From Rehmannia glutinosa (Eukaryota; Streptophyta; Magnoliopsida; Lamiales; Orobanchaceae), in the NCBI GenBank assembly GCA_016081115.2, contig CM071936.1:76361262-76425261 (forward strand): a stretch of 64,000 nucleotides of DNA, given 5' to 3'. Position numbers and translations under genes: made by a program. The notes under the pieces were generated by a model. That model was not told the DNA's origin, searched no databases, and saw nothing but the letters and a program-made list of their open reading frames with translations. Shown here in pieces: positions 1-11,757 of this stretch; the first letter of the stretch is position 1; the number at the start of each line of letters is the position of its first letter.

Positions 1-54
1 CATCAACAGACAATTTATTTTCTTTAATTTGCTCAGATCCTTCACAAATTAAAG

Positions 55-411
55 TTAATTTATCCCAGATTTTTTTGCAGATTTGCAAGATTTGACTTTA
101 TTGAACATTGCTTTGTCCAATATCTTGTAGAGAATGTCCTTGGCCACATTATCCAAGTTGTATCTCTTTCTGTCATCATTAGTCCACTTGGTCCTTGGCT
201 TTTCAACCATGGCTGGTCTGTCTTCATCTGCTTCTGCTACTACATCTGCTATTCTTATAGCTGTGTTCACCTTATGTATTTGAAGTGGCCCATTCTCTAT
301 TACTAGCCACATTTCATCATGTAAAGCAGATAGATGAGCCTGCATACGAATTTTCCAGTCATCAAATTCCTCAACAGTGAACATAGGAATGCGTGTCAAA
401 TTTGCTTCCAT
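55..411 (-). pseudogene. Copia gag N-terminal region (DUF4219/UBN2 type)
   Basis: This is the N-terminal part of a copia gag polyprotein, the nucleocapsid precursor that packages element RNA in cytoplasmic particles. The 118-residue frame starts MEANLTRIPMFTVEEFDDWK and continues with the W-K-x-R-M core usual for plant copia gag N-termini. The start lies 114 bases inside the primer site, as expected for a first gag ATG. The frame ends early, but the minus strand left of it still reads as gag in another frame (IWDKLTLICEGSEQIKENK). The break falls at a run of seven T at 70-76, so a one-base slip in a homopolymer is the likely cause. Apart from this the gene looks recent. The rest of gag and all of pol are outside the window. 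Confidence 0.85.
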
Positions 412-524
412 GATAATAACTTTGCTAAGAATTAATGGTTTTGAAAATACAAGTGTTAGAAATCTTTTAGAAAAGATTAGTGATCTAGTTCAGTAACCAG
501 TGCGGAAGGCTCAATGAACCAACC

Positions 525-536
525 GCTCTGATACCA
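525..536 (-). promoter_or_regulatory. Primer binding site of Copia-1 (initiator tRNA-Met type)
   Basis: The minus strand reads TGGTATCAGAGC, the standard plant copia primer site complementary to the 3' end of initiator tRNA-Met. It lies two bases inside the LTR end at 539, which fixes the element's orientation as leftward. Confidence 0.9.
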
Positions 537-538
537 CT

Positions 539-1820
539 TGTAGGTCCCAAGGGGTGTGAGTAAGGTTTAGAAGGGGGGGTTGAATAAACCTTACCAAATT
601 TTCGATTTAGTCCTTTTAAAAGAAATTACAGAGTTAACACAAACATCTAAGTTCTTGAGGGACAACTAAGTTGGTTATTCAGCAGAGTTAACCACTCAAC
701 AGACTCGATAGAGCTGTTGATAGAATAACTCAGCTGTTTAACCTGAAACTTAACTTGGATGTGTTGGTTTTATCAGCGGAAGACTTAACACCCTTTGATT
801 TATTTTAAACTATTTTTAACACTTGATTTTGGCACTAGGTTATTAATCAGTTTGGATAGCAAATAAGTTTATCTACAGATATAAAGTAGATATGCAGAAA
901 TATAAATGTGCTGGAAAATAAATAACATAGTTGATTTTTATAGAGGTTCGAAGATGGGGTAATTCTTCTAATCATCTCTTCTCCAGCTCCTGGAGGAATC
1001 CACTAAGTAACAAATCAGTTTACAAAGTTGTTAACAGTCTAGAGATAACTTTGGTCACACAGCTGGCTTCTCGTCCGACTCAGCTTTTTCACAGTGGTAC
1101 GCTTGCATTGCTACTTCAGCTCACTTTCTCAAGCTCTTGGATTTGATCACGAAGCCCTCCAATAACTTGATACTGGTTCGACCTTGAACCTTCCTTCAGT
1201 CCTCATTGGAAAGTAGACCCCTTCTGATTCTTCAAAAGTTTCCTCTTCAACAGTTTGAAGTTGTCTTTCCTTCACAGCTTTGTGTTGGATTGATTTCCTT
1301 CGAGTTTTAGGCTTGAGGATTTGCTTGAATATCTTTGAGAATGTTTGTAGGTTTACAACTTAAATATTGCTTGCTTGTTTGTGGTTTAGGTAACCTTTTC
1401 TCAATGAGTTTCCTCAGCCTTTTATAGTGAACTTTCAAAATCGCCCGTTGAAGAGAAAGGCTGATTTTCAAAAGACACTTGTGTTCGTTGGCTTGTCTTT
1501 TCTTGGTCTTCAATCTTGAGATGTAGACCTTTCCACGTATTAAATAAATGTGCAGCTTTTCAGGTTCTGACCCGAGGTGCAGTGCTTCCTATTGGTTTAT
1601 TCCTTTTGCACGCTTCTGGGATGAGCACTTTAAGACCTGGCAGCATGGAAGTATTACTTATTTAAGTAATGTTCTTGACTTCAGGCAACGGATTCCTTTC
1701 GATTAACTTCTCTTGGTCCGTTGCCTATTTCCCAGGTGACTTGAGTGTGCTCCAATCATTTAAAGACTCATCGTCACTTTCAACTTATGACTTGACTTCT
1801 TGAGATGACTTTGACTCGAT
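539..1820 (-). repeat. Copia-1 5' LTR, inner segment
   Basis: This segment begins on the plus strand with TGTAGGTCCCAAGGGG, the terminal bases shared by all copies of this LTR family in the window. It aligns throughout with the solo LTR at 2,469-4,045. At about 1,820 the similarity stops where TR-GAG A begins and resumes at 10,689. Short frames inside it (for example 931-1,146 and 1,307-1,513) have no protein-like features and are not annotated. Confidence 0.88.
1419..1426 (-). promoter_or_regulatory. TATA box of the Copia-1 LTR promoter
   Basis: The minus strand reads CACTATAAAAGGCTGAGG. The same TATA context is present in the other copies of this LTR family (about 3,386-3,393, 29,652-29,659 and 63,895-63,903), which marks it as the U3 promoter of the family. 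Confidence 0.7.
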
Positions 1821-4800
1821 CGATCGTGAAATTCTTATCGCAAGCGCACTGGTGTCAAGTTTTAGTATAGTTTTGAAGGTAGGGTTATCGTCTCCACAGG
1901 GATTGTTATCGAATTTTATACTAAGTACTATAATTAAAATAGCTTAACTCTATCTAGAAATCGAAAAGAGATGAAGATTTATCAAACTAAAAATAAAACT
2001 AAAATAAGCAATTAGTTGGTTCAGACAAATTATCAAACACTTAAGATATGAATTCTAGAGGGTGATGTCACCTAGTTATCCCCTATGTTTTCAATCCAGT
2101 TTATTAATCACAAGTTATTAATCTATAAGCCAATATTCCTACGGTTTATCACTTCCTGTCTCGAGTGCCAAGTGATTCTAGGTTTCAATTTCTGAATTCA
2201 ATATCTCTATAAAAATCATAAATTAAACCATAATACGCTCAATGAATATTTTATCACGTGCTTCAAAAGATTCATAAACCTCTCGATTCTATGAAACCCT
2301 ACGTTGTGATATTCTATGGCCAGACATTCAATTACCTCTCTCGAGCGTCAAATTAAACACGCTAAACAATCTAAATTATTGATCAGATAATCCAGATTCA
2401 ATCAAATCAAATAGCACAAATAGATTAAATAAATATGGGAATTTCATAAACTGGAAATCAAAACATAGTGTAGGTCCCAAGGGGTGTGAGTAAGGTTTAG
2501 AAGGGGGGGGTTGAATAAACCTTACCAACTTTTTGATTTTAGTCCTTTTAAAATATTACAGAGTAAAATACACAGCTAAGTCCTTGGGGGACAACTAAGT
2601 TAGTTAACCAGTAGAGTTAGCCACTCAACACACTCGATTGAGCTGTTGATAGAGTAACTCAGCTGTTTAGTCTAAACCATAACTTGGTTGTGATGAGATT
2701 TTTCAGCGGAAGACTTAACACCCTTGAATTTGATTTAAGCTTGTTCTAACACTTGGTTTTAGCACTTTGTTAATTATTAGTTGGATAGCAAATTATCAGC
2801 AGATATAAAGTGATATGCAGAAATAAAATGCTGAAATGTAAATGACACAATAATTTTTATAGAGGTTCGAAGATGGGGTAATTATTCTACTCCTCTCTTC
2901 TCCAACTCCTGGAGGAATCCACTAAGTAATGATCAGAATACAAAGTGGTTATCAGTCCAGATACATGTCTTGGTCACACAACTGACTTGCTCCTTTGGGA
3001 CTCAGTCTCGAGATGTCTTGGTCACACAACTGGCTTCTCGTCCGACTCAGCTACTTCACAGGGCGACTGCCTTGCTACTTCAGCTCACTTTCTCAAGCTT
3101 CTTGGATTTAATCACGAAGCCCGCCAATAACTTGAGATTGGTTCGACCTTGAACCTTTCTATAATCCTCCTTGGAAAGTAGACCCCTTTTGCTTATTCAA
3201 AAGTTTCCTCTTCAATAGTTTGAAGTTGTCTTTCCTTCACAGCTTAGTGTTGGATCGATTTCCTTCAAGATTTAGGCTTGAGGATTTTGCTTGAATAACT
3301 TAAGAATATTTTGCAGGTTACAGTATGAATAATGTTTGTTATCTCAGGTATGCAAGGTAACCTTTTCTCAAAGTGATTCCTCAGCCCTTTATAGTGAACT
3401 TTTCAAAATAATGCCCGTTGAAGAGATTTGCTGATTTTCAAAAGTCTCTTGTGCTCGTTGGCTTGTCTTTTCTTGGTCTTCAATCTTGAGATGTAGACAT
3501 TTCCTCGTATTAAATGAATGTCCAGCTTTTTCAGGCTCTGACACGAGGTGCAGTGCTTCCCATTGGTTTATTCCTTTTGCACGCTTTTGGGACTGAGCAC
3601 TTTAAGACATGGCAGCATGGAAGTATTACTTGTTTAAGTAATATTCTTGACTTTTGTGCAACGGATTCTTTTCAGTTAACTCCTCTTTGCAGCTGCCTTT
3701 TCCCTGGTGACTTGAGTCAGCTCCAATGATTGAAAGACTCATCTGTCACTTCAACTTGACTTGGCTTCTTGGGTTGACTTAACTGACTCTTCTCACAAAT
3801 TGTCTTGCGTACCGATACTCCTTGATCGAGTCCTTGGTCTTCTTTCTTGGCCATATCGGTGTGCCTCAAATGAGTCTTCACTTCATATCTTCAATTGACT
3901 TCTTGTATTTCCAGGCATAGCTGACTTGACTCAGCTTATACAACCCTATCTATTACAATAAGAATTACAAGGAAAATGGGGTGCCAACTTTCTAGTCTAA
4001 ATTTTACATGGCATTCATCAAAACTAAACAATAAATTTCCCAACACATAGGTTCAAACGTAAGTTACATCAATCCCCTAGAAAGATGGGTTTAGCTGATG
4101 ATGGATGTATAAAAACTGATGAAGAAATAATTATACATCTCAAGAAATCAACAAAGAAAAACAAAGAAATAATTGAGAAGAAAAGAGAAGGAATTCTCTC
4201 TGTGTCCAGACGAGAAGTGCCTCCAATTTCCGTCCCGAACCCTAGCTTTGTGTCTCTTGCCCTGCGTTGTGCTCAAAATCATGTCCGACCCCTTGTTTGT
4301 ACGCCACTTCTTCTATTTATAGGCTTGAAACCCTCAAAAATCCGTCCAAAAAGGCCCAAAAATAATAAGCCCACGTTCAGCCCCGTTCAGGCCATACCGC
4401 ATGCAAGCATGCAATGGCTGCTTGCCAAAGAATTTGCAAGGCCGCTATACTGCTGCCGTCATTTATCGCGCATGCGCGCGCCATCGCCATCTTCACCGCC
4501 GACGCCCAGCGCTTTTTTGCGCCTCGCTTCCCAAAGACATTGGCGCTGCAACCCTGCATTCGTGGCGCTGCAGCGCGCCTAACAATAGTCACCCCTGTTG
4601 CTGCATGTATGTCGGGCGCTGCAGCCCTTGATTTGTTTGATTTGCGCGGTGCTTCTTCCAACGTTATACCCACTGTACTATCGGGGTTTTGTCACTGCGG
4701 TGCTCGGTCTTACTCGATATTTTTTCGCTTTTCTGCTTCTAAAATGCGATCTTCACCTCCCAAACACGTTTTTCACCATTTTTTGCTCAATTTCGGCTAT

Positions 4801-4931
4801 CAAGATCAGTCCCGATTCTCGAACGACAACAATTGACACGAACTCGACTCAAACGACAATAAAATACTCAAAAACACCGCAAAATCCTAGTCTAGAATAC
4901 TCAATACATTGGTAAAAAAACCAACTTAACA
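1821..4931 (-). repeat. TR-GAG A 3' LTR (split by solo copia LTR)
   Basis: The outer parts (1,821-2,468 and 4,051-4,931, about 1.53 kb) align with the 5' LTR at 9,142-10,688, including the shared end ACCAACTTAACA. The left end reads CGATCGTGAAATTC where the 5' LTR has TGATCACGAAATTC, so the terminal TG has mutated to CG. A frame at 4,085-4,582 and several at 4,377-4,915 lie in this LTR; the matching region of the other LTR does not preserve them, so they are not genes. Confidence 0.88.
2464..4050 (-). mobile_element. Solo copia LTR (2,469-4,045) with 5-bp target duplication CATAG
   Basis: A 1,577-bp LTR of the Copia-1 family starts TGTAGGTCCC and ends TTTCCCAACA on the plus strand. CATAG occurs immediately on both sides (2,464-2,468 and 4,046-4,050). 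The unoccupied site is visible in the other LTR of the same host element, where AAAACATATGTTCAAACG runs without interruption around 9,779-9,796. A solo LTR forms by recombination between the two LTRs of a full element. Its TATA box is at about 3,386-3,393 on the minus strand. Confidence 0.95.
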
Positions 4932-4948
4932 AATAACCCCAAACTTAG
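4932..4948 (-). promoter_or_regulatory. Polypurine tract of TR-GAG A
   Basis: The minus strand reads CTAAGTTTGGGGTTATT directly before the 3' LTR start TGTTAAGTTGG. The G-run next to the LTR is the usual primer for plus-strand synthesis. The comparable tract of TR-GAG B1 is AAGTTTGGGGGTT. Confidence 0.75.
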
Positions 4949-6800
4949 ACGTTTGCTTGTCCTCAAGCAATTACAGACTCTAAAAATCGACAAACATGAA
5001 GGAAACAAAAATGAAGACGACTGACTCAACAAACCAACTGCGAAACTTCACAACCAAACTCATTCGTCAAATTTTATTTTACTATCAATCAAGCACGTAT
5101 TTTCGCAAAGTGATGATGAAGGTGGAATATTCATGCCAACCCCATTTTCATTATCCAGATAGATTCACGCAATCAAGTGTTTTCAAAATGATCCACTTCT
5201 TTGATATAGAGATGAGATGCTTACCGGACTCCATAGGCTTGTCTTTCACACTAATCTCCACTAATGTAGGCTAATGTAACACAAGGATCAATAGGCCTTT
5301 AAAGCTTGTAATGTGGGGTTGAGGTGAGGTAGGAAAATATGGGATTAAGTGGCTCAAATCACCCAAACACACAATTATCACTTCAAATCATCAATTAACA
5401 ACTACCCTTCACTTTTTGACATCCCCAATGTTTATGAACCTTCAATCCCGTTGATTTTTCTCATTTTTTTTCGGGACCCCCAAACTTATTCTTTTGCATA
5501 CATGGGGTTTCATATTTTCTTTTCTCGGGCAACTTCATTCAATTAAATACATACACTTCTCATCATACCCTCCTCAACCTTCAATATTTTTCTAAACTTT
5601 GTGTGTATGAGTGATGGGAAATTAGGATTTTCATATTTAGACTCTGGGTATTCGATTGGTTGCCAAAGAAACGGGTTTATAAGGCTCAAATGGGGACACT
5701 AGGGAAAATATAATACAAATGTAGGCATTTTAGGCTCTAGCTTGTTCAAAGATGGCCTAAATCACTTCCTTAGTGTTACTTCACCTAGGATTTCGCCTCG
5801 ACTAGTGATCAGACAAGTTCTAGAATCCGGTGGGATCATACAAGAAACACTCAACCGCATAAATCATCCCCAAATAAATCAACAGAGTTAAGCACATAGA
5901 TGGAATTAATGGAAAGAAGATTAAATCACAGTTCAAACACATGCTCTTTTGACCGTTCAACTCATATTCAACAAATTCACTTAGTCATGCAGTTTCACAG
6001 TTTTACAAACGCCCCGACTTGACTCTAGACTCTTTTTTCATTTTTTTTGACTCAAGACTCGACTCGATGAATAAAAATAGACTGCACCTTCCAAACTTAA
6101 AACGACATTGTACCCAATGGAGAGGTGGGAAAAAGGACTTTCCTGGTAGTCGAGGAGCGAAGGCTCCTTAAGTCATGTGATACTACTACGTGCATGAGAT
6201 GTCTCGTATAAGCTCACTACGCATCCTAGCGCACAAGCCCGTGGGTGTTGTATTCCTCTGAGGTGTGGTCTTATTCTTCCCATTCGCCTTAGCCCGGTCC
6301 CTCTTTGGTTTCGCATTTTTGTAACCTAGAACGGTAGACAAGAAAACAAAACTCGTGGAACCATGGAATTCGGTTATGGGTGAAAATCAAAATCGAAGCA
6401 CATACATAATGCACCCAAGTAAAAAATATAGTGCCATGCCAAGAGGATAAGCCTAGACATGCAAGATAGCACTAAACAATGTGAAACTGTCATTGGGGCA
6501 TTTAATCAAACACCTCATATGCATGAGTTTGGGAAAAGATAGTAAATGCAATGGATAACTCAAGTAAATCCCAAAATTCAACACCAACCTAAATCTAGCA
6601 TGATCAACCAATCCACAATCCATAACAATTATCATAGCACTACTACAATCCAATCACACCAAAAACCACATGATGGGGGAAAACCATGGGGTGGGGTTTG
6701 GAAGTTGCAAACTTACCAAATAATGAGTGGATGAGATGAAGATGGTGTGTGTGGTGTTAGAGTGCTCCTTTGTGAAGAGGGGAGGGGTGTGATGCAACTT
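4949..6800 (-). other. Non-coding 3' region of TR-GAG A
   Basis: About 1.85 kb between the protease remnant and the polypurine tract. Only short random frames occur on either strand and none carries RT, RNase H or integrase motifs. Next to the tract is a stretch reading TTGCTTGAGGACAAGC on the minus strand. The absence of pol here is the main reason for classing the element as gag-protease only. Confidence 0.75.
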
Positions 6801-6947
6801 ACTACTCCTAAGAATGCAAAAATTTCAAAAAAAACAAAAACAACTACTAAATTATATTAAAACTAAGAAAGCAATAAAAGGGGGCTTGGGTTGCCTCCCA
6901 AGAAGTGCTAAGTTTACAGTCTTCAACCAGACTATGTCAGATTATCC

Positions 6948-7536
6948 TCAAGTTGGGGCTCCAATAGGCATGTTATCCAAATTGCCCTTAGAAACTTCCC
7001 AACCTCCAATGTCTTCAGCTATATTCCCAACCATCTGCTTACCATCATTTAATTCAAATTTTAGCCTGTTGGTTGGATGGATGGTGAATACGACTTTCTC
7101 CTGATTTACCCGCAGAGTTAGCTCCCCCGTTTCTACATCGATCAAAGCCCGTGCTGTAGCTAAAAATGGTCGCCCAAAGATGATAGGTATTTTCTTGTCC
7201 TCGTTCGCGTCCAACACTACAAAATCCACAGGAAAAACAAATTTATTAATTCTTACCAATACGTGTTCAATGATTCCCCACAGATAGGCAATATCGATCA
7301 GCAAACTGCAAAGTGATATTGGACGGCTTCACCTTCCCGAGCCCAAACTTCATCACATCAGAAAGAGATATCAGATTCACACTGGACCCAAGATCACAAA
7401 GTGGTTTCTCAAAGAAAACTCCACCAATAGAACAAGGAATAGTGAAACTCCCTGGATCCTTCATTTTCTGAGGTAGTTTACTTTGGATTATTGTACTACA
7501 CTCATCTGTCAGATAGGCAGTTTCAAACTCTTCCAA
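6948..7536 (-). pseudogene. Aspartic protease region of TR-GAG A
   Basis: Retroviral-type aspartic protease that would cut the gag polyprotein. The minus strand reads through 7,536-7,267 and, in another frame, 7,304-6,948. Visible markers are SFTIPCSIGGVFFEKPLCDL, then the active-site strand D-L-G-S-S-V-N-L-I (the DLG form usual in Athila/Tat-like proteases instead of D-T/S-G), then DFVVLDANEDKKIPIIFGRP and a RALIDVETGELTLRV tail. The two frames overlap near 7,270-7,304, so one frameshift separates the halves. It follows gag directly and is followed by non-coding DNA. The family match is strong; activity is unlikely. Confidence 0.82.
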
Positions 7537-9011
7537 CTACATTTTCTTGGATTCCACTGGTTTCGCATAAATAGGTGATTTTTCGTGCCAGGCTGAATTT
7601 TTGCTTCCTTTTTTCACGTAAACTGCATTGTAGTGCTCTCTCAGATTAACCTTTGTATCACTTGGGAACTTTCCCTTCTGCTTCAATGAATTCACGGATG
7701 TAGCCAACTGACCCATTTGTGTCTCGATCGATCTAATGTGCATCTCCATTGTGCTCATCTTAGTATTCGGACCATCAATCTACGCCTCACTCCTATTCAT
7801 TAGGTTCCTGGTCTCTCCGATGAATGAGCCGAGCATCTCCTCTAGTGACTGCTTCTTTTCACCTCCGAGTGCATTTGAACTAGATGGGTTTGGATAACTC
7901 GGAGGTGGATTCAATACATTCCTGTTGTTGCTATAAGAGAGATTCTCATGATTGCGAAGTCTCGGGTGATAATGAGTTGGTAATGAATTACCTCGGTTAT
8001 TAAAATCCCGGTTATTCACATAATTGACTTGCTCGGCCTCGTGAGTGGCGGCTGCGTGAACAATGTGGGTGGAAGTGCAACTTGCTGTGGTGTGCCGCCG
8101 GTATTCATGATTGCCAATTGCTTTGTCAGACTGGAGATTTGAGATGCCAAAGCTGACATTGTATCAAGCTCAAGAACACCGGCAACTGGCTTTGGTGCTG
8201 ATCTCTCGGAGGGCCATTGATAGCTGTTTGTGGCCATTTCTTCAAGTAGAAGTAAGGCCTTAGTCGGTTTTTTAGCCATCAATGTACCTCCTGATGCCGC
8301 ATCTAGTATCGTCCTCGTATGCCCATTCAACCCATTGTAAAAATACTGAACTCTCTGCCAGTCTTCATAGCCATGCTGTGGGCATCTTAGCAACAAATCT
8401 TTAAATCGCTCCCAAGCTTCATATAACGGCTCAAAGTCAATCTATTGGAATTGGGCGATCTCGCTCTTTAGTTGGAGTGTCTTGCTGGGAGGGAAAAATT
8501 TTGCTAAGAATTTTTGAGTCAGATTATCCCAGCTCGTAATACACCCAGGGGCGAACGTATATAACCACTGCCTGGCCTTATCCCGGAGTGAAAACGGGAA
8601 AAGCCTCAATCGAATGGCTTTGTCAGTCACACCATTCATCTTGGTGGTGTCGCAAATTTCCAAGAATGTCGCCAGATGTGTATTCAGATCCTCCACTGGG
8701 CTCTCCCCAAACTGATTCTGCTGAACCATGCTTATGAGGCCCGGTTTCACTTCGAAATTATTCGCATTAATGGGCTGGCGCACAATTCCGGAGTAATTCT
8801 GGTTCACGGTTGGTAGAAAATAATCCCGGATTGCCCTTTCTGGTGCCTCAGGCTGTGGTGGCACATTCATAACCCAATTTCCATTATTCTCATTGTCCCC
8901 GCCTTCTGCCATTGCTCGATTCTTTGCTCGCTTTACTGCTCGGATTGCTCGAAGTGTCCTTTCAATCTCTTGATCAAAAGGAAGCAAATTAATATCTTTG
9001 GAATCTTGCAT
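7537..9011 (-). pseudogene. Gag polyprotein of TR-GAG A (retrotransposon gag domain)
   Basis: Gypsy-type gag that would form the particle shell. It begins at 9,011 (MQDSKDINLLPFDQEIERTL) and the gag domain reads INANNFEVKPGLISMVQQNQ, LRLFPFSLRDKARQWLYTFA, FPPSKTLQLKSEIAQF, then in the next segment RCPQHGYEDWQRVQYFYNGL and MATNSYQWPSERSAP. Stops at about 8,440, 8,014 and 7,779 interrupt an otherwise collinear protein, so it is inactive. A C-terminal part with an NTHLATF...NMxQLATSVNSL-like coiled region leads into the protease. No CCHC knuckle is visible. The same order of motifs occurs in TR-GAG B1 and B2, at clearly lower identity than B1 shows to B2. Confidence 0.87.
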
Positions 9012-9117
9012 AAACAGACAAGTCTAATGAGAAAAACAAAATTATAATTCATATACTAGTCTACATTAGGATTAAGACTACGTGGTAATAGTGTTAGTTT
9101 AAAATAGGACAAAATAA

Positions 9118-9135
9118 TCCCCGGCAATGGCGCCA
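9118..9135 (-). promoter_or_regulatory. Primer binding site of TR-GAG A (tRNA-Asp type)
   Basis: The minus strand reads TGGCGCCATTGCCGGGGA, the TGGCGCC-starting site found in Athila/Tat-type elements. It lies seven bases inside the 5' LTR end. Confidence 0.85.
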
Positions 9136-9141
9136 AAAACT

Positions 9142-10688
9142 TGATCACGAAATTCTTACCGCAAGCGTACGGTGTCAAGTTTTAGTATAGTTTTGAAGGT
9201 AGGGTTATCGACTCCACAAGGATTGTTATCGAATTTTATACTAAGTACTATAATTAAAATAGCTTAATTCTATCTAGAAATCGAAAAGAGATGAAGATTT
9301 ATTAAACTAAAAATAAAACTAAAATAAGCAATTAGGTTCAGACAAATTATCAAACACTTAAGATATAAATTCTAGAGGGTTGATTCCACCTAGTTATCCC
9401 CTATGTTTTCAATCTAGTTTATTAATCACAAGTTATTAATCTATAAGCCAATATTCCTACCGTTTATCACTTCCTCTGTCGAGTGCCAAGTGATTCTAGG
9501 TTCCAATTTCTGATTTCGATATCTCTATAAAAATCATAAATTAAACCCTAATACGCTTAATGAATATTCTATCACATGCTTCAAAAGATTCATAAACCTC
9601 TCGATTCTATGAAACCCAAGGTTGTGCTATTCTATGTCCAGGCATTCAATTACCTCTCTCGGGCGTCAAATTAAACACGCCAAACAATCTAAATTATTGA
9701 TCAGATAATCCAGATGTAATCAAATTAAATAGCACAAATCGATTAAATAAATATGCGAATTTCATAAACTGGAAATCAAAACATATGTTCAAACGTAAGT
9801 TACATCAATCCCCTAGAAAGATGGGTTTAGCTCATGATGGATGTATAAAAACTCATGAAGAAATAATTATACATCTCAAGAAATCGAGAAAGAAAAACAA
9901 AGAAAGAATTGAGAAGAAAAGAGAAGGAATTCTCTCTGTGTCCAGATGAGAAGTGCCTCCAATTGCCGTCCCGAACCCTAGCTCTGTGTCTCTTGCCTTG
10001 CGTTGTGCTCAAAATAATGTCTGACCCCTTGTTTGTACGTCACTTCTTCTATTTATAGGCTTGAAACCCTAAAAAATCCGTCCAAAAATAATAAGCCCAC
10101 GTTCAGCCCCGTTCAGGCCATACCACGCAGCAAATAGCCACAAGGCCGCTATACCATTGCCGCCGCTTCTTGCACGCTGCAAAGATCGGGAATGGCGGCT
10201 GCAGCAAAGCGTTCATTTGCCGTCCTCGCCGTGACGCACGCTTTTCGCTTTGCTTTGCTTCGCTCCCAAAGACTGGCGCGCTGGCCTACATCATCATCCA
10301 GTAGCTGCAGCGCGCCTAACAAAAGTCACCCTTGTTGCTGCATGTATGTCGGGCGATGCAGCATTTGATTTGGGCACTGCAGTGCCCCTCCAACGTTATA
10401 CCCATCGCATTATTTTTCGACCCCCCGCTGCGCAAGTGGGGGGTTAGCGGCTGGCGGCGCTCGGTCTTGCTCGATATTTTTCCGCTTTTCTGCTTCTAAA
10501 ATGCGATCTTCACCTCCCAAACACGTTTTTCACCATTTTTTGCTCAATTTCGGCTATCAAGATCAGTCCCGATTCTTGAACGACAACAATTGACACGAAC
10601 TCAACTCAAACGACAATAAAATACTCGAAAACACCGCAAAATCCTAGTCTAGAATACTCAATACATTGGTATAAAAACCAACTTAACA
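9142..10688 (-). repeat. TR-GAG A 5' LTR
   Basis: A 1,547-bp LTR starting TGATCACGAAATTC and ending ACCAACTTAACA on the plus strand. It is uninterrupted and so serves as the unoccupied reference for the solo LTR in its partner. It contains a GC-rich block around 10,090-10,450, and downstream shares a stretch near the TG end (GCAAGCGTACGGTGTCAAG) that has related forms in the LTRs of the B elements and in the LTR at 27,335. Confidence 0.9.
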
Positions 10689-10952
10689 CTGACACTTCAC
10701 ACATCTATTTCTCAGCTAATACATCTTCAGTCAAGTTCTCGATCTTCCTTCTTGGCCGTACTCAGCTATTCCACAACGGAGTCTTCACTTCAGTCTTCAG
10801 TTGACTTCTTGTATTTCCAGGCTTAGCTGACTTGACTCAGCTTTTCCAGCCCTATCTATTACAATGAGAATTACAAGGAAAATGGAGTGCGAACTTTCTA
10901 GTTTACGTTTTACATAGCATTCGTCAAAATCTATAAAATAAATTTCCCAACA
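10689..10952 (-). repeat. Copia-1 5' LTR, outer segment
   Basis: This segment continues the alignment of the Copia-1 LTR after TR-GAG A. It includes TTGACTTCTTGTATTTCCAG and ends TTTCCCAACA, the family's outer terminus. With 539-1,820 it totals about 1,546 bp, close to the 1,577 bp of the solo copy, so little was lost at the insertion. Confidence 0.88.
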
Positions 10953-10957
10953 ACGTT

Positions 10958-11757
10958 TAAGTTATACAAACATTTTCTTTGTTTCCTTATATTTTTTTAA
11001 ATGTATTAGTAATTAGGTCATATTGTATTAGTTTTTATCATGTAAAGTATTAGCAATGATGTCTATGTTTTCTTTTGTTGTCAAGTTTTTGCCCTGTTTT
11101 TTATGTTGTAGGTTTTTTGTATTTTGTATTACTCATTTCTCTCAATTGTATTAGTTGTTACACTGAAAAGTATTAGTCCAAAACCATAGTTTCCTGCCTT
11201 TTTGATGCTGTTCTATTTTTCTTTTAAATGTATTAGTAATGATTTCTCTCTTTTTTATGGCATGTAGTAAAGTGTATATTATTGGTTGTTTTTTGTATTT
11301 TGTATTACTTGTTACTCTCAATTGTATTAGTTGCTACACTTAAAAGTATTAGTCCAAAACCATAGTGTCCTGCTTTTGTGCTGTTGTTCTATTTTTCTTT
11401 TAAATGTATTAGTGGTTAGTTTGAATAGTATTAGTGTTTATGTAAAGTGTTAGTAATGATTTCTCTCTTTTATGGTATGTAGTAAAGTGTATATTATTGG
11501 TGGTTTTTTGTTTTTTGTATTAGTTTTTACTCTCAATTGTATTAGTTGTTACACTTAAATGTATTAGTCCAAAACCATAGTGTCCTGGTTTTCTTTTAAA
11601 TGTATTAGTAGGTAGTTTGAATAGTATTATTACTTACTATGAATAGTATTATTACTTACTCAGAATAGTATTAGGCATTACACTGAAAAATATTGATTAC
11701 TCTGAATAGTTATTTGATTTCTGTGGTGTTTTATATATGTTTGTTGGTGTTTTGCAG
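10958..11757 (+). repeat. Left flank of the Mutator-like element with long direct repeats
   Basis: No gene is visible. A unit containing GTATTAGTCCAAAACCATAG recurs at about 11,171, 11,347 and 11,562 (spacings about 176 and 215 bp), each time with TTCTATTTTTCTTTTAAATG or a close variant downstream. The copies are rich in TGTATTAGTTGTTACACT. The stretch ends in a splice-acceptor-like TTTTGCAG at 11,750-11,757. Confidence 0.7.

Larger units (their letters stand above)
1821..10688 (-). mobile_element. Non-autonomous gag-protease gypsy element, TR-GAG A
   Basis: A complete leftward LTR element: 5' LTR 10,688-9,142, primer site 9,135-9,118, gag 9,011-7,537, protease 7,536-6,948, a 2-kb non-coding stretch, polypurine tract 4,948-4,932, and 3' LTR 4,931-1,821. 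The 3' LTR contains a 1,577-bp solo copia LTR. No reverse transcriptase, RNase H or integrase motif lies between protease and 3' LTR, so it matches the terminal-repeat-with-GAG class derived from Athila/Tat-like gypsy elements. Flanks are TTGAC (1,811-1,815) and CTGAC (10,689-10,693), an imperfect 5-bp target duplication inside the Copia-1 LTR. Five bases (1,816-1,820) at the left edge are unexplained. Confidence 0.88.
1..10952 (-). mobile_element. Ty1/copia retrotransposon Copia-1, partial, interrupted
   Basis: A leftward copia element whose body runs off the left edge. Reading the minus strand, the order is 5' LTR (10,952-10,689 and 1,820-539), primer site (536-525), then gag (411-55). The LTR starts with TG and ends with CA, and the primer site matches the initiator tRNA-Met type. 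The LTR is split by a complete gypsy-type element at 1,821-10,688. The same LTR family recurs as a solo copy at 2,469-4,045, at 28,787-30,244, and rightward at 63,277-64,000. The outer flank starts ACGTT at 10,953; its partner duplication would lie left of the window. Confidence 0.88.

Noticed and set aside
4085..4582. Open frame of 165 residues
   Set aside because: It lies in the TR-GAG A 3' LTR and is not preserved in the matching part of the 5' LTR (from about 9,820).
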